Origin: Stratiolaelaps scimitus
Taxonomy: Eukaryota; Arthropoda; Arachnida; Mesostigmata; Laelapidae
Length of the DNA stretch: 64,000 bases
Assembly: GCA_019614645.1 (NCBI GenBank)
Contig: JABWDB010000018.1
Location: forward strand, 1,612,001-1,676,000
Direction: 5' to 3'
Made by a program: the position numbers and the translations under genes. Below are positions 12,101 through 25,958 of this stretch, in pieces. Under the pieces are notes generated by a model, which was given only the letters and a program-made list of their open reading frames with translations, was not told the origin of the DNA and searched no databases. Position 1 is the first letter of the stretch, and each line of letters starts with the position of its first letter.

Positions 12101-15100
12101 GTACAGTCACATTTTAGAACAATTAGGTAAAAATGAGTTCTATGTATAAAATAGGGTGAAGAATAAATAAATAATAATAAATAGCCCGAATCTGACAGAG
12201 GCTTCCTTCACAACCATCCCTACTATCACCAGAAGCGAATTGAGCATTCAACCAAAAAGATACAACCACAGAGATCAACGAAAACAATTTGTATTAGCAA
12301 ACAAAGCCTTCGCGTGACGTGCCCTTCGCCCAGCACGCATAGCAAAAGCATGTATACATCGCGCTTGTTTTTGCCTTTGTTTGTGTAACAAATAAATAGT
12401 ATTGTACTGTATTGTAAAATCAACATTCGAAAAGAACTGTTGGCCGACATTTGAAGTCCAGTCGTTCGAATTTTGAGTCGGGATCAACATGGCTGTACCT
12501 CATCAGCTTCTCACCAATGTAGCAAAGACGCCCGACACAATATTGCCTATTTTTACGGGAGACTAATTCTAACGAGTTGTAGACACGGAATCGTTATCGC
12601 CGTTGCAGTGGCGTTGTAACCGCCACCCTACGGCATTTTGGCTGAAGGACGGTTCGGCGTGGTCACGCATAATTTCGATCTCGAGTCCGGGGAATCTCTA
12701 TTTGCGTATATGACACATCTAAACACCAATGGTTAGGTCAAGCCATCAGCCAGTTTTGTTATTGTTGTACCGCGTCGCTCGGCCGGTGTACAGAAGCCGT
12801 CGTGCGGTTAACGGCTAAATGTAGCGTGAGTTTCAACTTTGTTCATAGGAATCGAATGTTGTAGAAGAACACAACCAGCTACAAGGGTTGTTGAACGGTG
12901 GAACATTTAGTATGAGTGCAAATAGGTTTATTTGTGAGTGAAATACCTGTAACATTAAAGGAAACAAACAGGATCAACGACGTGACGAATGTAAGTTCCT
13001 TACGTTGTCGTTAGAAAATACGATGTCACATTAATCTAGTCATCTAGTCAACCATCGTGTATTTGTCGTAAACGGCTTCAAGACCGAATGTGTCTCGCCA
13101 AGTGGTCGATAACATTGATCGTCAGCTGACGACCAGCTGGTTTGCGTGTTGTGAGTGATGTGGCCTAGTGTCTTCACGTTAGAACACTCCAGAGATGACT
13201 TCGCCCACTTAAATATATGGCTCACTCTATATAGATCATATTCAGCGGAATGAATGAATTATTGCCGAGTCAAACATGCTTAGCATTTCGCACATATGTG
13301 CACGACAACATAGAACGGAATGCACTGTGGTCCACATGGTACCGTTGCGTCCAAGCTGTTTGCGTGGTGTCTTGGATGACTCGGTCTCTGGCTGTAAAAA
13401 AGCGAAGGAAGCAGATTTACAGGTTCATGTGACCTATTTAATTTGGAAAAAAATGCACCCAAGCAAAACATATACCGCCGCATTGAGATGTATCTGGAAA
13501 ATAGCATGTTTTCCCAGTCCGTGTCGCATGGGATCATGGCGGACAAATGCAGGTCTTCAGTTAGGAACAGAGAAGGTTTAAGGTCGAAGCAGAGGTAGGG
13601 TGCGACCTACGTCTTTGCCCTCTCATAATGTCTACTTTTGCAGTCGCCGCCCCGAACTCACTCAGATTCAGCACAGGTAGTTTCACAGTCTGAGTTTGGC
13701 ATTACGGTCTAACACAGTAAATCAGTTTTACGGACGCGATTATCAGCCTCACCAATGCTAGACTTGGAGAGGTTTTTGGGGCGAAGCATGAGCTTCTCAA
13801 CTGACCCTGAGCATCGCGATAAGGCCTCTGACGGATGCGTTCGCCCCTTATTTGTTCTATGTGACAAAGTAACTAATTAACTCGTGGCAGTGTCCACACA
13901 GGGGAAATTAGCCTAGAAAAGTCAGCGGAGCATCCGAGCTCCGAGGATGACGAACCTTATATACTGCATAGTACTACCGGCTATAAGAAACGCTCAAATA
14001 CAAATACAGACATTACATCACCGAAGATTCCCCCACTTTTTGTCCACCCGATGTTCAACTATTCGACCGGAACGCTTGACGCCCTCCGATATAGCCGTCT
14101 GCGTGTGATTGTGCTATCGCGCGGAGGGTGGCATCATATATTATAAAATCATCGGACATTATGACATGATAACAAGGAAATATTATAAAATGGTCAGATC
14201 TCTCATTCGATCGTTCGCCATTAATGAGTTAATTGTTAAGTGGACCAAGCCATCTGTAGTTCCCACTGACTAAAGCTATTGTGGCGTGCTCAAACACATC
14301 GATATCGATTGGCTTACAGTATTTGTAACTGTTTTTCTTTTTTCTAACTCTGTTAACAAATCGGCAAACATCGACCGCATCGATTCGCAGGCGCCCTATG
14401 AGATTCGTTGTTTGTCAATTCCTCGGTCCAGATTGACAGTGTGGCTGCTTCTCATTGTGGCGGCGCTACATTGAATACAAGGCACTCGATGTTGCGTTAC
14501 GCTACCGATATGCACACGGTGGCTGGCAAATCTCTGCTGGCATAGAAGGAACTTGAGCATTGTAAAAAAATCTGCACTTCCTCCAGTAAGCCAATAATAT
14601 CGTCATCTATATGGTGTGAAGTAAATACTAAGTATGTTTGACACGAAACTGTTCAAGTTCGAGGATGGTTTGCGTGACAGTTCGTCGTTTGAGGTCGTAG
14701 GCATAACAACTATTTGTCGGAACCTATGAGGTACCTGTGAGAACTATAATATTTTTCATTACGATAAAAACCATTGGAGAGAACACACAGACACACATAC
14801 ACAAATATAAATAAGTTATGATTTGATCGTTTTGTCCGTTGGGACGTTTCATAAGCCGATAATTCACATCGACACAAGACTTATATTTGTGTTGTAGGTC
14901 GAATAGCTTCATTTCTTCATCACGCCTATAATACAATACAAATACACCTTTATTAACCAAAAGGGGTGGTACAGAGATTATTAAAGAAATTACATAAATT
15001 GGTAGAAGCGAAGTGAATACGCTCTTGCCATTCTACCGATGCCAGACGACTAACCAGACGACAACGACGAATATACAAAAGGTTTGAGTATGATAGCGCT

Positions 15101-15280
15101 AAAAGCAATCGACCATAGTGAGTGAGCTTGATGAACAGTCGTCGCCGAAAAAAAGCGCAATTTTCTTGATGATTTTCTAGATAAGGCGGCTTTAGAAACC
15201 ATACGGTGATCAATTGCTGCGTTCGTTTCGTCGTCATCGACAGGCGGATAACGTGCGATACTATATATATATATTTTTTT
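9144..15280. other. No recognisable gene
   Basis: Only short open frames with no domain or conserved motif were seen. The stretch holds a few short (TA)n tracts (for example 10,036-10,049), a purine-rich GAGA-type stretch near 11,110-11,160, candidate AATAAA signals near 9843, and a CA-rich stretch near 14,788-14,806. Confidence 0.5.
14932..14973. repeat. Dispersed repeat end shared with 46,870-46,912
   Basis: About 42 bp beginning TACAATACA and continuing through a CTTTATTAA...CCAAA...GGTGGTACA core is similar in both places. The core resembles an element terminus. The rest of the element is not recognisable. Confidence 0.45.
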
Positions 15281-15413
15281 CAAGCTGACTCTCATCTGTT
15301 CCCCTATCTGACAGGCCTCAGCTCTTAACCTTTAGGTATTATCGTACCTGACAAGAATCTTCAGATAAAGAAAGATGATAAAGAACTCCAAAGACTCGCC
15401 GCGTCTGACAGGA
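15281..15413 (-). mobile_element. SINE family A copy
   Basis: Carries the family tail (CTGTTCCCCTATCTGACAGG, CCTCAGCTCTTAACCTTTAG) followed by the internal part GATAAAGAACTCCAAAGACTC and GTCTGACAGGAT. The latter two also occur in the copy at 58.7-58.9 kb just before the tRNA-like head. The tRNA head itself is absent. Confidence 0.65.
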
Positions 15414-16497
15414 TATTTACCGGCTGTGATAAAAACGATTATATCTAACTTGCACGAGTGCAAAACGAAACGCTATATAAACAAGTTCTGTATGGCCATT
15501 TGTCATTTTCTCTATCATGAACGTCCTCGAAGCATACGCAGGCTGTGCATCAATGAGCCTAACCTTGATCCATACCTATTTAATTAGAGTGAAAAAGCAA
15601 ATGATAGCTAACAGCTGTCGAGCGATGGCCTCTGCTGGACGGACGCCGCGAGCTGGAATCACATGGACGATGGTTTCCCGTGACCGGACGCGAAAGCGCT
15701 CTACCGCACACCGGCGGTGCCTGAGCAACTGCCGCAACAGCAGCAGCAGCATCGCTATTAGTCATGTATTAAGTACAGACCATGTTTGTTTGTTGGCGTT
15801 AGAGTTGTGCCAAGAGTATACTCTTTCAATGGAGATACTAACGCAATTTTTCAGGCTGCCTCACAGCCTTAGATATTTCATGTCCACGGTAGTGATATCG
15901 CACTGCTTTCGCTTGCAAAGGTGGACCCCTTTAAGAAAACGGCTGGATCAGCCGATCTTAGACAGGTAGACATAAGAAGAGATAAGTTGATCAAGGTACA
16001 GCACGACAATTCAATCAGTCATCTCAAGACAGCGCGGACGACGAGACGCAATAATAACCTGTAATGTATTGTCGGGTCGGTGAGGTTTATCGAAACGAGG
16101 TTTCATGAAGGGATGTGCATATGTAAGTATTTAGACATTTAAAATTGCCAAAAAAATACATTTCACTATGTGAAACAATAATAATAATAATAATAATAAT
16201 AATAGCCAATCAAGAATTATAATAAAATCAAAAATAATTCGAAGCATAATTTTAAATTATAGAATTATGTCTATTAAAATCACTCGTATAAATTTAAACC
16301 AACAAATATCAAAAAACAACTATACAAATATCGACAATACATAGTTGACACGTGGCAGATATGGATAATACAACTTCAACGGAAGAACATGGTTGAACAA
16401 AGAGCTTCAAGTTGGTTGGCTAGCCTTGAAACCTTTTGTACACTCAGCGCAAAGGTCGAGAATAATCGTTCTCTACCTTTCTGCCAATGCCTTACAA

Positions 16498-16568
<71 letters not shown>

Positions 16569-19500
16569 GTCGTATAGAAGGACGTGTCTATATTAAATTT
16601 CTTCCTGTAATTGTCGTGACTACAAAGGCGACATTTGTGACAAAAATTCAATACAAATCGATTGGCCACCTCCAACCTCAACGCGGCCCGATCCACCCAC
16701 TGAGTTGGCGCTAAGCGGAGGCTCACTTTCCAACGAATGGTCCTACAAATTGAATTCAGTTCAACCCTCTCGCCTGACCATTTCAACCTGTCCTACCCTG
16801 TACACGTAAAGAGCTGTTGTGCATGAAGGTGACGGGCTGAAAAAATAGCAAGTGTGCGAGCGATGAATTCGAAAATTGCATGTCCTTCCGTTAGCAGCAG
16901 TTGCAGCAACAAGTGTCGAACGCTGTATCTCCGTTGGTCGAGTCTGTCTCTCTTCGCGGTCGGCATTCAATCGCACCTCCTGAGCTAAGCGAGAAAGCAA
17001 AGCTGGACACACAGTGGACGATGAACGACGCTCTCGACGAATCGAGATCTTTCGCGGCTAACAACGTTATGGGGCGGTTAGGCCGTCGGTTGGTCGTCAG
17101 CCATCGTATTCTTCGTCATTTTTCTCCAATTCGCACATCCACTGTCACAGCCCCAGTCTAACCATAATGGCATGACCATAGTGAGACATGTTCACGGAGG
17201 ACATGACATTCACCACTAGTCACAATTCGTACTTATCTATTATATATATCGCATGGGTTGACCTGTCGAAGGGCTATCGCGCAAGCCATTGTCTCTGCGC
17301 AACATCATCAGGGGCCACTGCCCGTCATTGGTCGCAACCAATCCCTTCTATCCTAAGATGTTTCCATCGATTACGAGGGTCACTCGAAGACTTTTGTTGA
17401 CATGAAACAGAAAGAAATATGTATCATCAGGAATCCGTCTAATGTCATGGCTACTGCGATACAAACATGAGGCGGAATTAGAGTCACATACTATTTCCAG
17501 CTAATTCTAGCTCAAGCGTGTGATCAGAAGCAGTAGGTCCACCGGACAGTAGGTCTCTTTCTTAATGCTTCAATTGAAGCATTCTTCTAGGATGCAGTTT
17601 GTTGTGGAGTCAGCAGCAAGTGATTTTCCATGTATTTCAGCGATTTTTAATGAGATGTGACCTGCCTTGAGAATAGTGCTACTAAAATCTATAGTGTCTT
17701 CGAATGTCGCCGAAAGCAGCTTCACAGCATCCGTTTCCGCTACAAACTAGCATTTTCTTTCTAAGTTAGAAGCCTATTTTTTTCCCCCAACCATGAACTT
17801 AACAAACTTCCATTTTCTCATATTGTGGAAGGCACGAGCGCTTTGTTTTGAGTAGAGTTTAATGCCGCCTTGTATGGTGTGCTATACCGTCCATAGCAGT
17901 TGTACAAGAAGTGTTTACAGATTCGGCTCTGCTGTGGTCCGAACTAAGTGGAACAAAATCAATATTGAAGTCTGTCGGATTTGCCGGAGGAAGGAGTGCT
18001 CTATGCGTGAGTTGTCTCCTCGTAATTCACGTGTTGTCTTTATAAATCGCGAAGTAGTATTCCTGTACTATCCGAGATCACATTTATTCAAGGGGTAGGC
18101 TTCGCCTGACGCGGCTCGCACAAGCGGTCGCTGCCATTTTATCTCGAACGGCTTAGGTTTATCTTAGTCATGTATATCTCCCTTCATTGCCGCCCTTAAG
18201 TGTCATTGCAACTATGTTTTGGAGTAATTTGTTAAAAATTAATTCGATCCGTTTAAAAATTTCTTTTGGTTGCAAAATTAGTTGGACTTCTTTGCGTGAT
18301 TCTCTCCTTTGGGCACTTCATATCGTAGGCGTTTTAGCTCACCGGGAACGTCTTTGAATCTGTACACATCTACAAATTATAGGAACGAATTATCGACTAC
18401 TCAAAGAAAAGGCACCCGTCCACGAGTCTAACAGGTGTCACAAATAAATAGATCTAGATAGATATAATAGATCGAGATAGATATAAAGCGGCAGACGAGA
18501 AGCTCAGCCACTCAAACACAGAGGGTCAGCCACTCAACTTCAACAAATGCAGGACACAGAGTATGAGTAATGGGATGTTTGTTTGAGAGGTTGACACTCC
18601 GTTCAATCGAACGTCGCACCTCATACTTAATATAGAATACACATAACATGTCCATCGAATTCTCCTTCTCGTAGAACTCATAAAATAATCAAATTGTACA
18701 GAATAATCATTGAATGATATCCCTGCTAGAATCGCCCGCAAAAATTATGGCAAACGCCCCGAGCAGTTATTGGCAATGTTGGCAAAAACAATTTATAAAT
18801 GAACACAAGAAAATAAATTCTCGAAGAAAAAGCTCAGTTGTCCTCTGCTTCTGCGGCCGATATTCAAGCGTACGACGGTCTGCATAGCTTCTGAGCGAAG
18901 CTACACATACATATATAGAATATATGTATGGCTACCATTTGCGTATGCAAACTGTTCTCTCTAGTGAGTTCTCCCTATTTGAAACTTGCTGCGGGCAGTA
19001 AACGTTTACAGCCTGATGAGTTGCCCCTGCACTTCGCCAACTGGGCGGTCAGACGTACAACGCTCGCTTCGAGACGCTCGGTGGTCGACGAGCTGCGACT
19101 CTTAATCGTTGTCGGCAACGGGCGGCACATAACCATGACGACAATTGGCTGGCATCTAGAAACCTTCGACACCGGAGCTTGCTGAGGGCTTAGTGATGAT
19201 CTTCCATAGCAGGCTATGCAGGTTCGATATGATATTATATATGACACACATATGCTATATGTTTTTTGCCCCAATACCGTTTGCTATATAAGATGCTATA
19301 AAATGCTATTAACATGTATTATCATGTATCACGATATGATGGGATATATAATATGATTATATTATAGTATTTATTTCGCCTTTAATGTTCTGCGACTTCA
19401 GTGTCCGTATGCTGTTTCGGGTAACGATTTTGTATAATAAATAACCTTCGAATTTGTATTGCTGTTCTTGCATACATCAGACGAACTACACACTTGAAAG

Positions 19501-22500
19501 ATTGAGGTTCAAGCGTATGAGCTTGATTTCACCCGTCGGCTGATCGAGGTAAATATGTTTACCACTCGCGACCAGATATGATCATATCTTCGGGTCATCC
19601 CAGTCTCGTGCAAGACAGCCGTCAGCAACGGACATTGACTGCATAAATGCGAATGATGTTGACGGCTGTAGGCAAGACACAGAGAATCATAACATCATAC
19701 TCGCGTATCGCGTTCATTCAAACCAGTTCATATCGGTAATGACGATTGAAGAAAATTTCCTCGTTTCTCTCCTCTCTCTCTCTCTCTCTCTCAAAAAAAA
19801 AATAGCCACCTATTATTTCTAGTATAACCCCTGTGTGAAATGCACGGGCTTTCTGCAAATGAATGCATGTACCATGTACACATTTTCAATCGACTTTATG
19901 ACGGCTCAAGATATAACGGTGGTCAGCTGGCCAGTGGCGTGTTATTGCCGTAAAGCGTAACGCGACAACGTCACCCACGCTCGACTCCCGTGACGGCTTA
20001 CTCAAGAGATAATCCACTCGGTTGAGACGCTGTACCTGATCATCCCGCATATCTCCGGTTGTCATAGCCTCGTAATGGCGTGTATCGACACTGCCGCGCC
20101 TCCCTTCTTCCCCCCACACACGTCGATACGTAAACTTGTCCACCAGCTAGTACTATTGTAGTTTCCTCGACGCACGTCAACAATCACGCTCCGGTTGTAA
20201 AGACGTAGCGAAGCAAACGACCTGAGAGCTGGGCCTCCAGCTGTAGTCAATGGATAAGCGTCCTGGCGGATAGACAGTCGCGATGTCCTATTTTATTGTT
20301 CGGCCTTGTTTTTGCTTGCCGTAGCCCTTACGATTAACCCGCGCGGGCTCACCCCCGGAAAACTTCCAAGTCGGCATGAGGAGCTGGCAAATGGATAATA
20401 TGGGATGGAGTGTACCGCAGCAACGCGCGGGCGATTGGTTACTGTAGTTGACATACAGCGATATGGCTGATGAATGAAGTGTGTTCTCATGAAAAACAAT
20501 GACATCAAATCACCTAAACCGTATTGATTCATAGCTTGAGCAGGCTGCGTTGATAGGTGCAGCTGCAATTTTACAACGCTAGAGCTCTCGTATATGTCAC
20601 TCGCTGAGATTCGACGGTATCTGAGGTACTGAGATAGTTATGGTATTAGCGCGCAAACAAATTTCAAAAGTCATCCGATGGCAACTGATTGGCTCATCAG
20701 TTTGCCATCTCTGCCGGACGGGTAAGGTAAGATAAGGCTTCATTGATTTATTGAAGGAACTGCATAGAATGCTTAAGTTCTCTTATATGTCATGCAACGG
20801 GATGCGAACCTGCAAACAACTTGAGCTACGTTAACTCATCATGATCATGGACGCGTGCCATGGGTGGCTAATGCGCATCGTCTTGGTTGAGGTTTCTATA
20901 CAAGCAACGAACAGTAAGCACCATGATGATTTGTGGTCGCCGGTTCGATCCGCAGAAATTGACCTTTCCGGAGTGTGGTTAACATTACCCTGTTATCATA
21001 TAGACCTCTGTTGACGAACACATACACATATCTAGCATGACCGATATGATAGATCCTTGAAGCAATGCTGCTATACAGCGGACCCGAGGCCTCTATGCCA
21101 TGGAAACTAAGCTGAAAATCATCTCTCGAGATATAAAACTCTAAGCTCGTCATTCGGATTGTTGTTGTTGCTGCTGCTGCTGCTGTTGTAACTATATTTA
21201 TTGCTCAGCCGGAGCGGGTCGATATAACTAGTCTTGTAGTTACAATGGGTTAATCTTAGCTGTACATCGGTTATTACAAGGTGTATTTCCACTATGAGTA
21301 TTTATACTTATGATCATCCTGCGGCTCGTTCTCCGCTGGTTTGCTGTGAGAAAAGCATTACCTTTGTTTAATATAGATTCGCAGATGGGACTTCATATAA
21401 CTTTAATGAACTAACTACCAACACAAGAGTGCAAGGGATTAGAAAATGATTTTTATTCGAGTACTTTGAATCTGTTCAGGCTTCTTCGGTAGAGATAGGA
21501 CCGTCTCTAGTGGTGTCGTCGCGTTTGAGGAAAATTTCCTCCTCTACGCAAAAATGAAGGCTTTTTGTTCCACAGGGATATTCCAGAGCGTGCAGGGCGA
21601 CACGGATGTATTTATCACGCAACTGTGAATCATCATAATAATACAACGCTCATCCGTGTGCATGTGTGTGCATATAATGGACAAAACTGTCGTACCCTCC
21701 AATACATTTCCTCTCAATGTTAATGATCTCACTAATTCTTGTTGTCCCTTGACTACATACAGATCCCAATAGAATAGTATAGTACAATATGAATATTCCA
21801 ATACCCTATATAGTATTCGATATAATTTCATCATTAAGGCCAGTGCAACTATAGGACGAAACACCTGTCATTTTGGCTGTCGAAACCTCCCTCTCCCTAT
21901 ATTTCTCGACGCAGACACAAATCTGTTCTCGACTGTTCAACCGAAACACGGTCGTGGTCGTTTGATCTCGGAGGCGTGCCGTTCGCGGCGCCCATCGTCC
22001 AGAGCAGCGGTCGGGTTGGCGGTGGCTTGACTGGTGGTTACTTGCTTGGCTGGTTGGCCGCGGCGACTATGACGTCGGATGCGACAATGTCAAGGTGGTC
22101 ATATCTGGCAAAGTAGTCGCTATAGCAGAAGCTAGGTGGGTATTATTGAAGGCGGCTGGCCGGCAGCCGAACAGCGGCGGCTGGGTGTATCTGCATTTGT
22201 TGGCGCGGTGACACCGCCAGCGACTGTCACGCGGACAGAATGATGAGCAGATACGAATAAGCAAGAGCCAGCTAAATCGAAGAAGAGGACAATTGTCACA
22301 TTCAGGAGAGGCGACAGAGCAGAAGCTCGCTCGCTCGAACGGTAGGGGAACTCCGTCCCACAGGACAGCGTCCTGGCGGTCAGTCACGCGGAAATCCCAG
22401 GGGAGGGCTGAGAATACTTCGAAGCATTTAACTTGATCCTTGGCAGGACTGGACAGACGTATTCCGTTAGCGCTGGGTAGATGCCAAACATATATATATA

Positions 22501-22683
22501 TAAATATATAATATATATATATATATATATATACGTGTCAAATAATAAAAATACCACAAAGAACAGCGTAGGTAGTTTGGTACAACGAAATATGTCATTT
22601 TTCAGGTGTTCAAAATTATAAGGCATCCTGAGTTAGCGAACGTTCTCGCCGAGTTGATTCTTGCTTCCCTCTCACGCTAATTA
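15414..22683. other. No recognisable gene; microsatellites
   Basis: Contains an (AAT)n tract at about 16,178-16,204, the longest (TA)n tract of the window at 16,500-16,561, a (CT)n tract near 19,770-19,792 and a CTG-type triplet run near 21,160-21,186. A tRNA-like B-box (GGTTCGATCC) lies near 20,943. None of the open frames looks like a conserved protein. Confidence 0.5.
16500..16561. repeat. Long (TA)n microsatellite
   Basis: About 31 uninterrupted TA units, the longest dinucleotide tract in the window and likely to be polymorphic in length. Confidence 0.95.
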
Positions 22684-23840
22684 GTACAGTGTGGTCCCGT
22701 CTTTGCTATTTATCAGGCTAAAGCTTCGGTTTGGCATACTATCAACGAGATTTAGCAGGATATGGCGGCTGACCCGTTACAAGGCATCCAGCAACGCCTC
22801 TTTTAGTGCTTCCATGGATGTATGCTCTCGTTTCGACGCATATACTCGTCGGACAAGAATGGCCCAGAGGCTCTCCATCGGGTTGAGATCCGGAAAACAC
22901 GCTGGTAACTCTAGGGTTTCCGTTTTGTGTCGTCTAACCACGCCCGCGTACTCGTGCTGAATGTGAATTGAAACATTATCCTGTTGGAAAACAATTGGTG
23001 GTCGATGAAATCTGGGCTTAAACGCTAGTAGATTGTCGGTTGTATAAGTAATTAATAATAAAAATATCTGTGCCATTCGAAGATTGTCGGTTAACATCGG
23101 CTGATAGTCCGATGTCACTATTCATTCGAGATGAGATGAATGCCAGTGTAAGTTTGCCAAGCTCCCCATAAGGCTCCCTCAACCGAAATTGCGATTCGAT
23201 AAGTACAGCGACTGCTTACGAACATCATGCCAATAACCATTAGATCCATCTATCCCATCCAAATTGAACTTCGTATCGTCACTGAAGACGATCTCAGACA
23301 ACACAGAACCCTTTAGATAGATGTGCACCCTCAGGATACTTTGTAAAAAACGTTCCCCCCAATAGTCATCCATCTCAAGTCTCTGCCCATCAGCGCGCTT
23401 TAGTCGGGCAGTCATATGGAGTTGTTGAAGACGAGATCCTGTTTATTTGAGCCCTTGTGATATGCGGATAACACTTAATTGTCCTTGGAACTGTTTATCG
23501 ATGAACTTGGAGGTTCGTTTCTAATTGCTTCACAGTGTTCGAATTTGAGGCCAATTAACAAATGTGCATGGCAGTTCGCTGGCTGATCTTTCGTGGACGT
23601 CCTTTAGACTTATTAGTACCGTACCTCGACGGACTGCGCAAATTATTTTGCACTAGGCAACGACTTTTGCCAATTTCACTGGCAATTTCACCCTGGGTCT
23701 TTCCTGCTCGGTGCAAAGCAGTAATAACTTTTTTTTTCTGAATCAGTTAGGCTCGAAGCATGCCCCATGATTACAGTACAGTGTGAATGCTCAACACAAA
23801 AAACCAGATAAATGGCACCAGATAACCAGATATGATCTTA
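22684..23840 (-). mobile_element. Decayed Tc1-like transposon
   Basis: Remains of a Tc1-type transposase are readable on the minus strand, split by frameshifts. The helix-turn-helix part (LHRAGKTQGEIASEIGKSR, then a GRPRK stretch) lies near 23,580-23,720, and the catalytic domain covers 23,415-22,777. The left edge begins TACAGTGTGG, and GCYATTTATCWGG appears inverted near both ends (about 22,711 and 23,810), consistent with degraded terminal inverted repeats. Total size of about 1.15 kb is short of the usual 1.3-1.6 kb. It is surely inactive. Confidence 0.75.
22777..23415 (-). pseudogene. Tc1-like (DD34E) transposase catalytic domain, frameshifted
   Basis: The N-terminal half (23,415-23,179) contains VFSDDTKFNLDG followed by NGYWHDVRK, giving the first catalytic Asp. 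The C-terminal half (23,118-22,777) contains FQQDNVSIH and LPACFPDLNPMESLW. Counting from the Asp of QDN to the Glu of PME leaves 34 residues between them, the DD34E spacing of the Tc1 family. The halves are in different frames around the NFGGGS-like region, so no intact enzyme can be made. Confidence 0.8.
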
Positions 23841-25730
23841 TATTTTGTATATATAATATATATGTATATCAAATAAAGCTAAGAATTGCTTTAATTTTTC
23901 ATTTCTTCTAATGTTATTTCACTCGTTGGATACTCTTTTCCTTTCTAGGTTACAGGTACAGTGGCTCTCGACACACAACGTTGTTATGTGCGCTCAGGCG
24001 ATGACACAGTTATAAAGTCGACTTTTATTTAAGGCTTATTCACCTATTGAATAAGAAGACCAAAAGACGAAAGATGGTGCGAACAAGTGAATCAGTTGCA
24101 TCAGTATTCCTCGTGTAAGTTTTGGACGAATTGCAATTGATTCAAATCCATTTAGTCCTCTGCGAAACATTTGGTCTAGGCTTTTGTCAAAGATAAGGCT
24201 GTTTTAGCCGCTGTAAGTGGACGAAACGATGACCTTAACACTCTGCAGTGACCAACTCGCAAGAGTCTGCACCATTCGAACTTTGACGCTGAGAAAACAC
24301 TCGATTACTGAAAGTCAGCACAGGCAAGCGTCCTGATGCAGATCGTATCATTAATCATTGCTCATTGACGATTGCTCCAGAAGAATCCCGTCTTGGGAGA
24401 GGTCTACGGGAGTGTACAACACTAGCAACTGACCACGATTTGATTGAACGTACAGATAGACGTCGTTTCGATGCGATTCAAGTAGTTCTTTCCATAGTGT
24501 GAACATCTGCTTAATATGAACTGCAGGGTAAGATGAAGCTGAAACACTCGGGAATGTGGATAAAGATGACGGTACGTATCAATCGTGCAGCAGAAAAGCT
24601 TAATCGCGTTGGCATAATCTACCATGGACGCAAAGAGAGAGAAAGAGGGAGATGGGTATCTGCGCACCACGATGTGTTCAAATATCATATATTTTGTTTT
24701 CCGCTCCCGGTCGTCATGTTCAACGAAATTTGAAAATCTGCGCCCTTACGGAGCCCTTAGCTAACTATTATACATTGAGCAGGAGTTGTCCTTGCTCAGA
24801 TGCTTCTCCAAATTTTATAAGTTAATTTTAATAATCTCCTAATTTCAAATCAGCGTTGAATGAGATGGTTATCAATCGGCACAGAAGAACCTTCACTGGA
24901 TCAATACGGAAACGTTATCCATTGGGAATCTTCTACCACCCACGCACCCTCATGGAGTAACTCCTACAACGTGAAACTCATCCTGTGCTTTTGAGTAGAT
25001 TGCATATTTTCATTCATCAACGTTTGATGTCGAAAATAAGATTGACTCACCCTCACAAGCACTGTCATTTCTGATATAACGTGGTGACCTTACCTAGATA
25101 TTTTGTCGGCGGCCGTCCACACTCAGTTATGGCCTGTCTGCTCGGTACTGTGGTGACTTCCCGATGCGGGAATAGTATACGCGGGATCAGGGAAAACGTT
25201 CATTTCCTTGACAAAACACTGACCTTGGCTCTGTCTCTAGCTGTCTATAACGCAGTGATCCTGGTGAATGATATTATAGCATTCCGTGCAGGGGAGACAC
25301 TCTCGGTGGTATTATCGGGTCCACTGCGAGAAGCACCATAGGAGCTGTTGGTTTTCTGCTGTTTGGTCGGAATTCAATGGACGACAAAATCAACTGTGTT
25401 ATCTATGTATCTCGATCACAGCTTCGTTGAGTTCTAATGTATATGCCATAGCAGCTATCCGTTCTAGGTCTAATAGGCTCGTTTGCGAGCTCCAAGGGTT
25501 TCTGTCAACGAGCTCTACACCGGCATCATTACGGGCGGACGCATAATGAAGAGGCACTTCAATATGCGTATTCATATCGAGTTTCGCTGATTCGAAAAGG
25601 AGATTTCATATTTTTCAAAAAACGGTGCCATCAACCATATACAGTATATAAACTCTATACAGGCTTTTTCACCCTCGAAACCTTGAATTACGCCTATATA
25701 TCATATATATTTCTCTTCCTTCCTCACCAG
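23841..25730. other. No recognisable gene
   Basis: I see only short unconserved open frames and no clear repeat structure in this stretch. Confidence 0.45.
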
Positions 25731-25850
25731 GTACGAGGAAAGAAGAGAATAAGCAAAGGTGGCCCCGACAGGTCCTCATAGTAATACCTAAAAGGGTAAA
25801 AGCTGAGGCCTGTCAGATAGGGAAACAGCTGAGGCTCAGCTCGAAAAACA
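25731..25850 (+). mobile_element. SINE family A copy
   Basis: Reverse-complement orientation to the 2.5-kb copy: TCCTCATAGTAATACCTAAA, then AGCTGAGGCCTGTCAGATAG, GGAAACAGCTGAGG and CTCAGCTCGAAAAACA. It also contains the internal GGTGGCCCCGACAGGTCCTC, matching the 58.7-kb copy. A tandem CAATTATTATA doublet follows at 25,849-25,870. Confidence 0.7.
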
Positions 25851-25917
25851 ATTATTATACAATTATTATAAGTTAATGAATAGTGGCGAAACCGTATTAG
25901 ATAGCCAACAACTAACC

Positions 25918-25958
25918 ATCATGGTTGACTTTGTACATAATATCATGGTTGACTTTGT
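25918..25958. repeat. Short tandem duplication
   Basis: ATCATGGTTGACTTTGT appears at 25,918-25,934 and again at 25,942-25,958. Confidence 0.85.

Noticed and set aside
16376..16786. Open frames across the long (TA)n tract on both strands
   Set aside because: The Tyr-Ile repeats are just the TA microsatellite translated.
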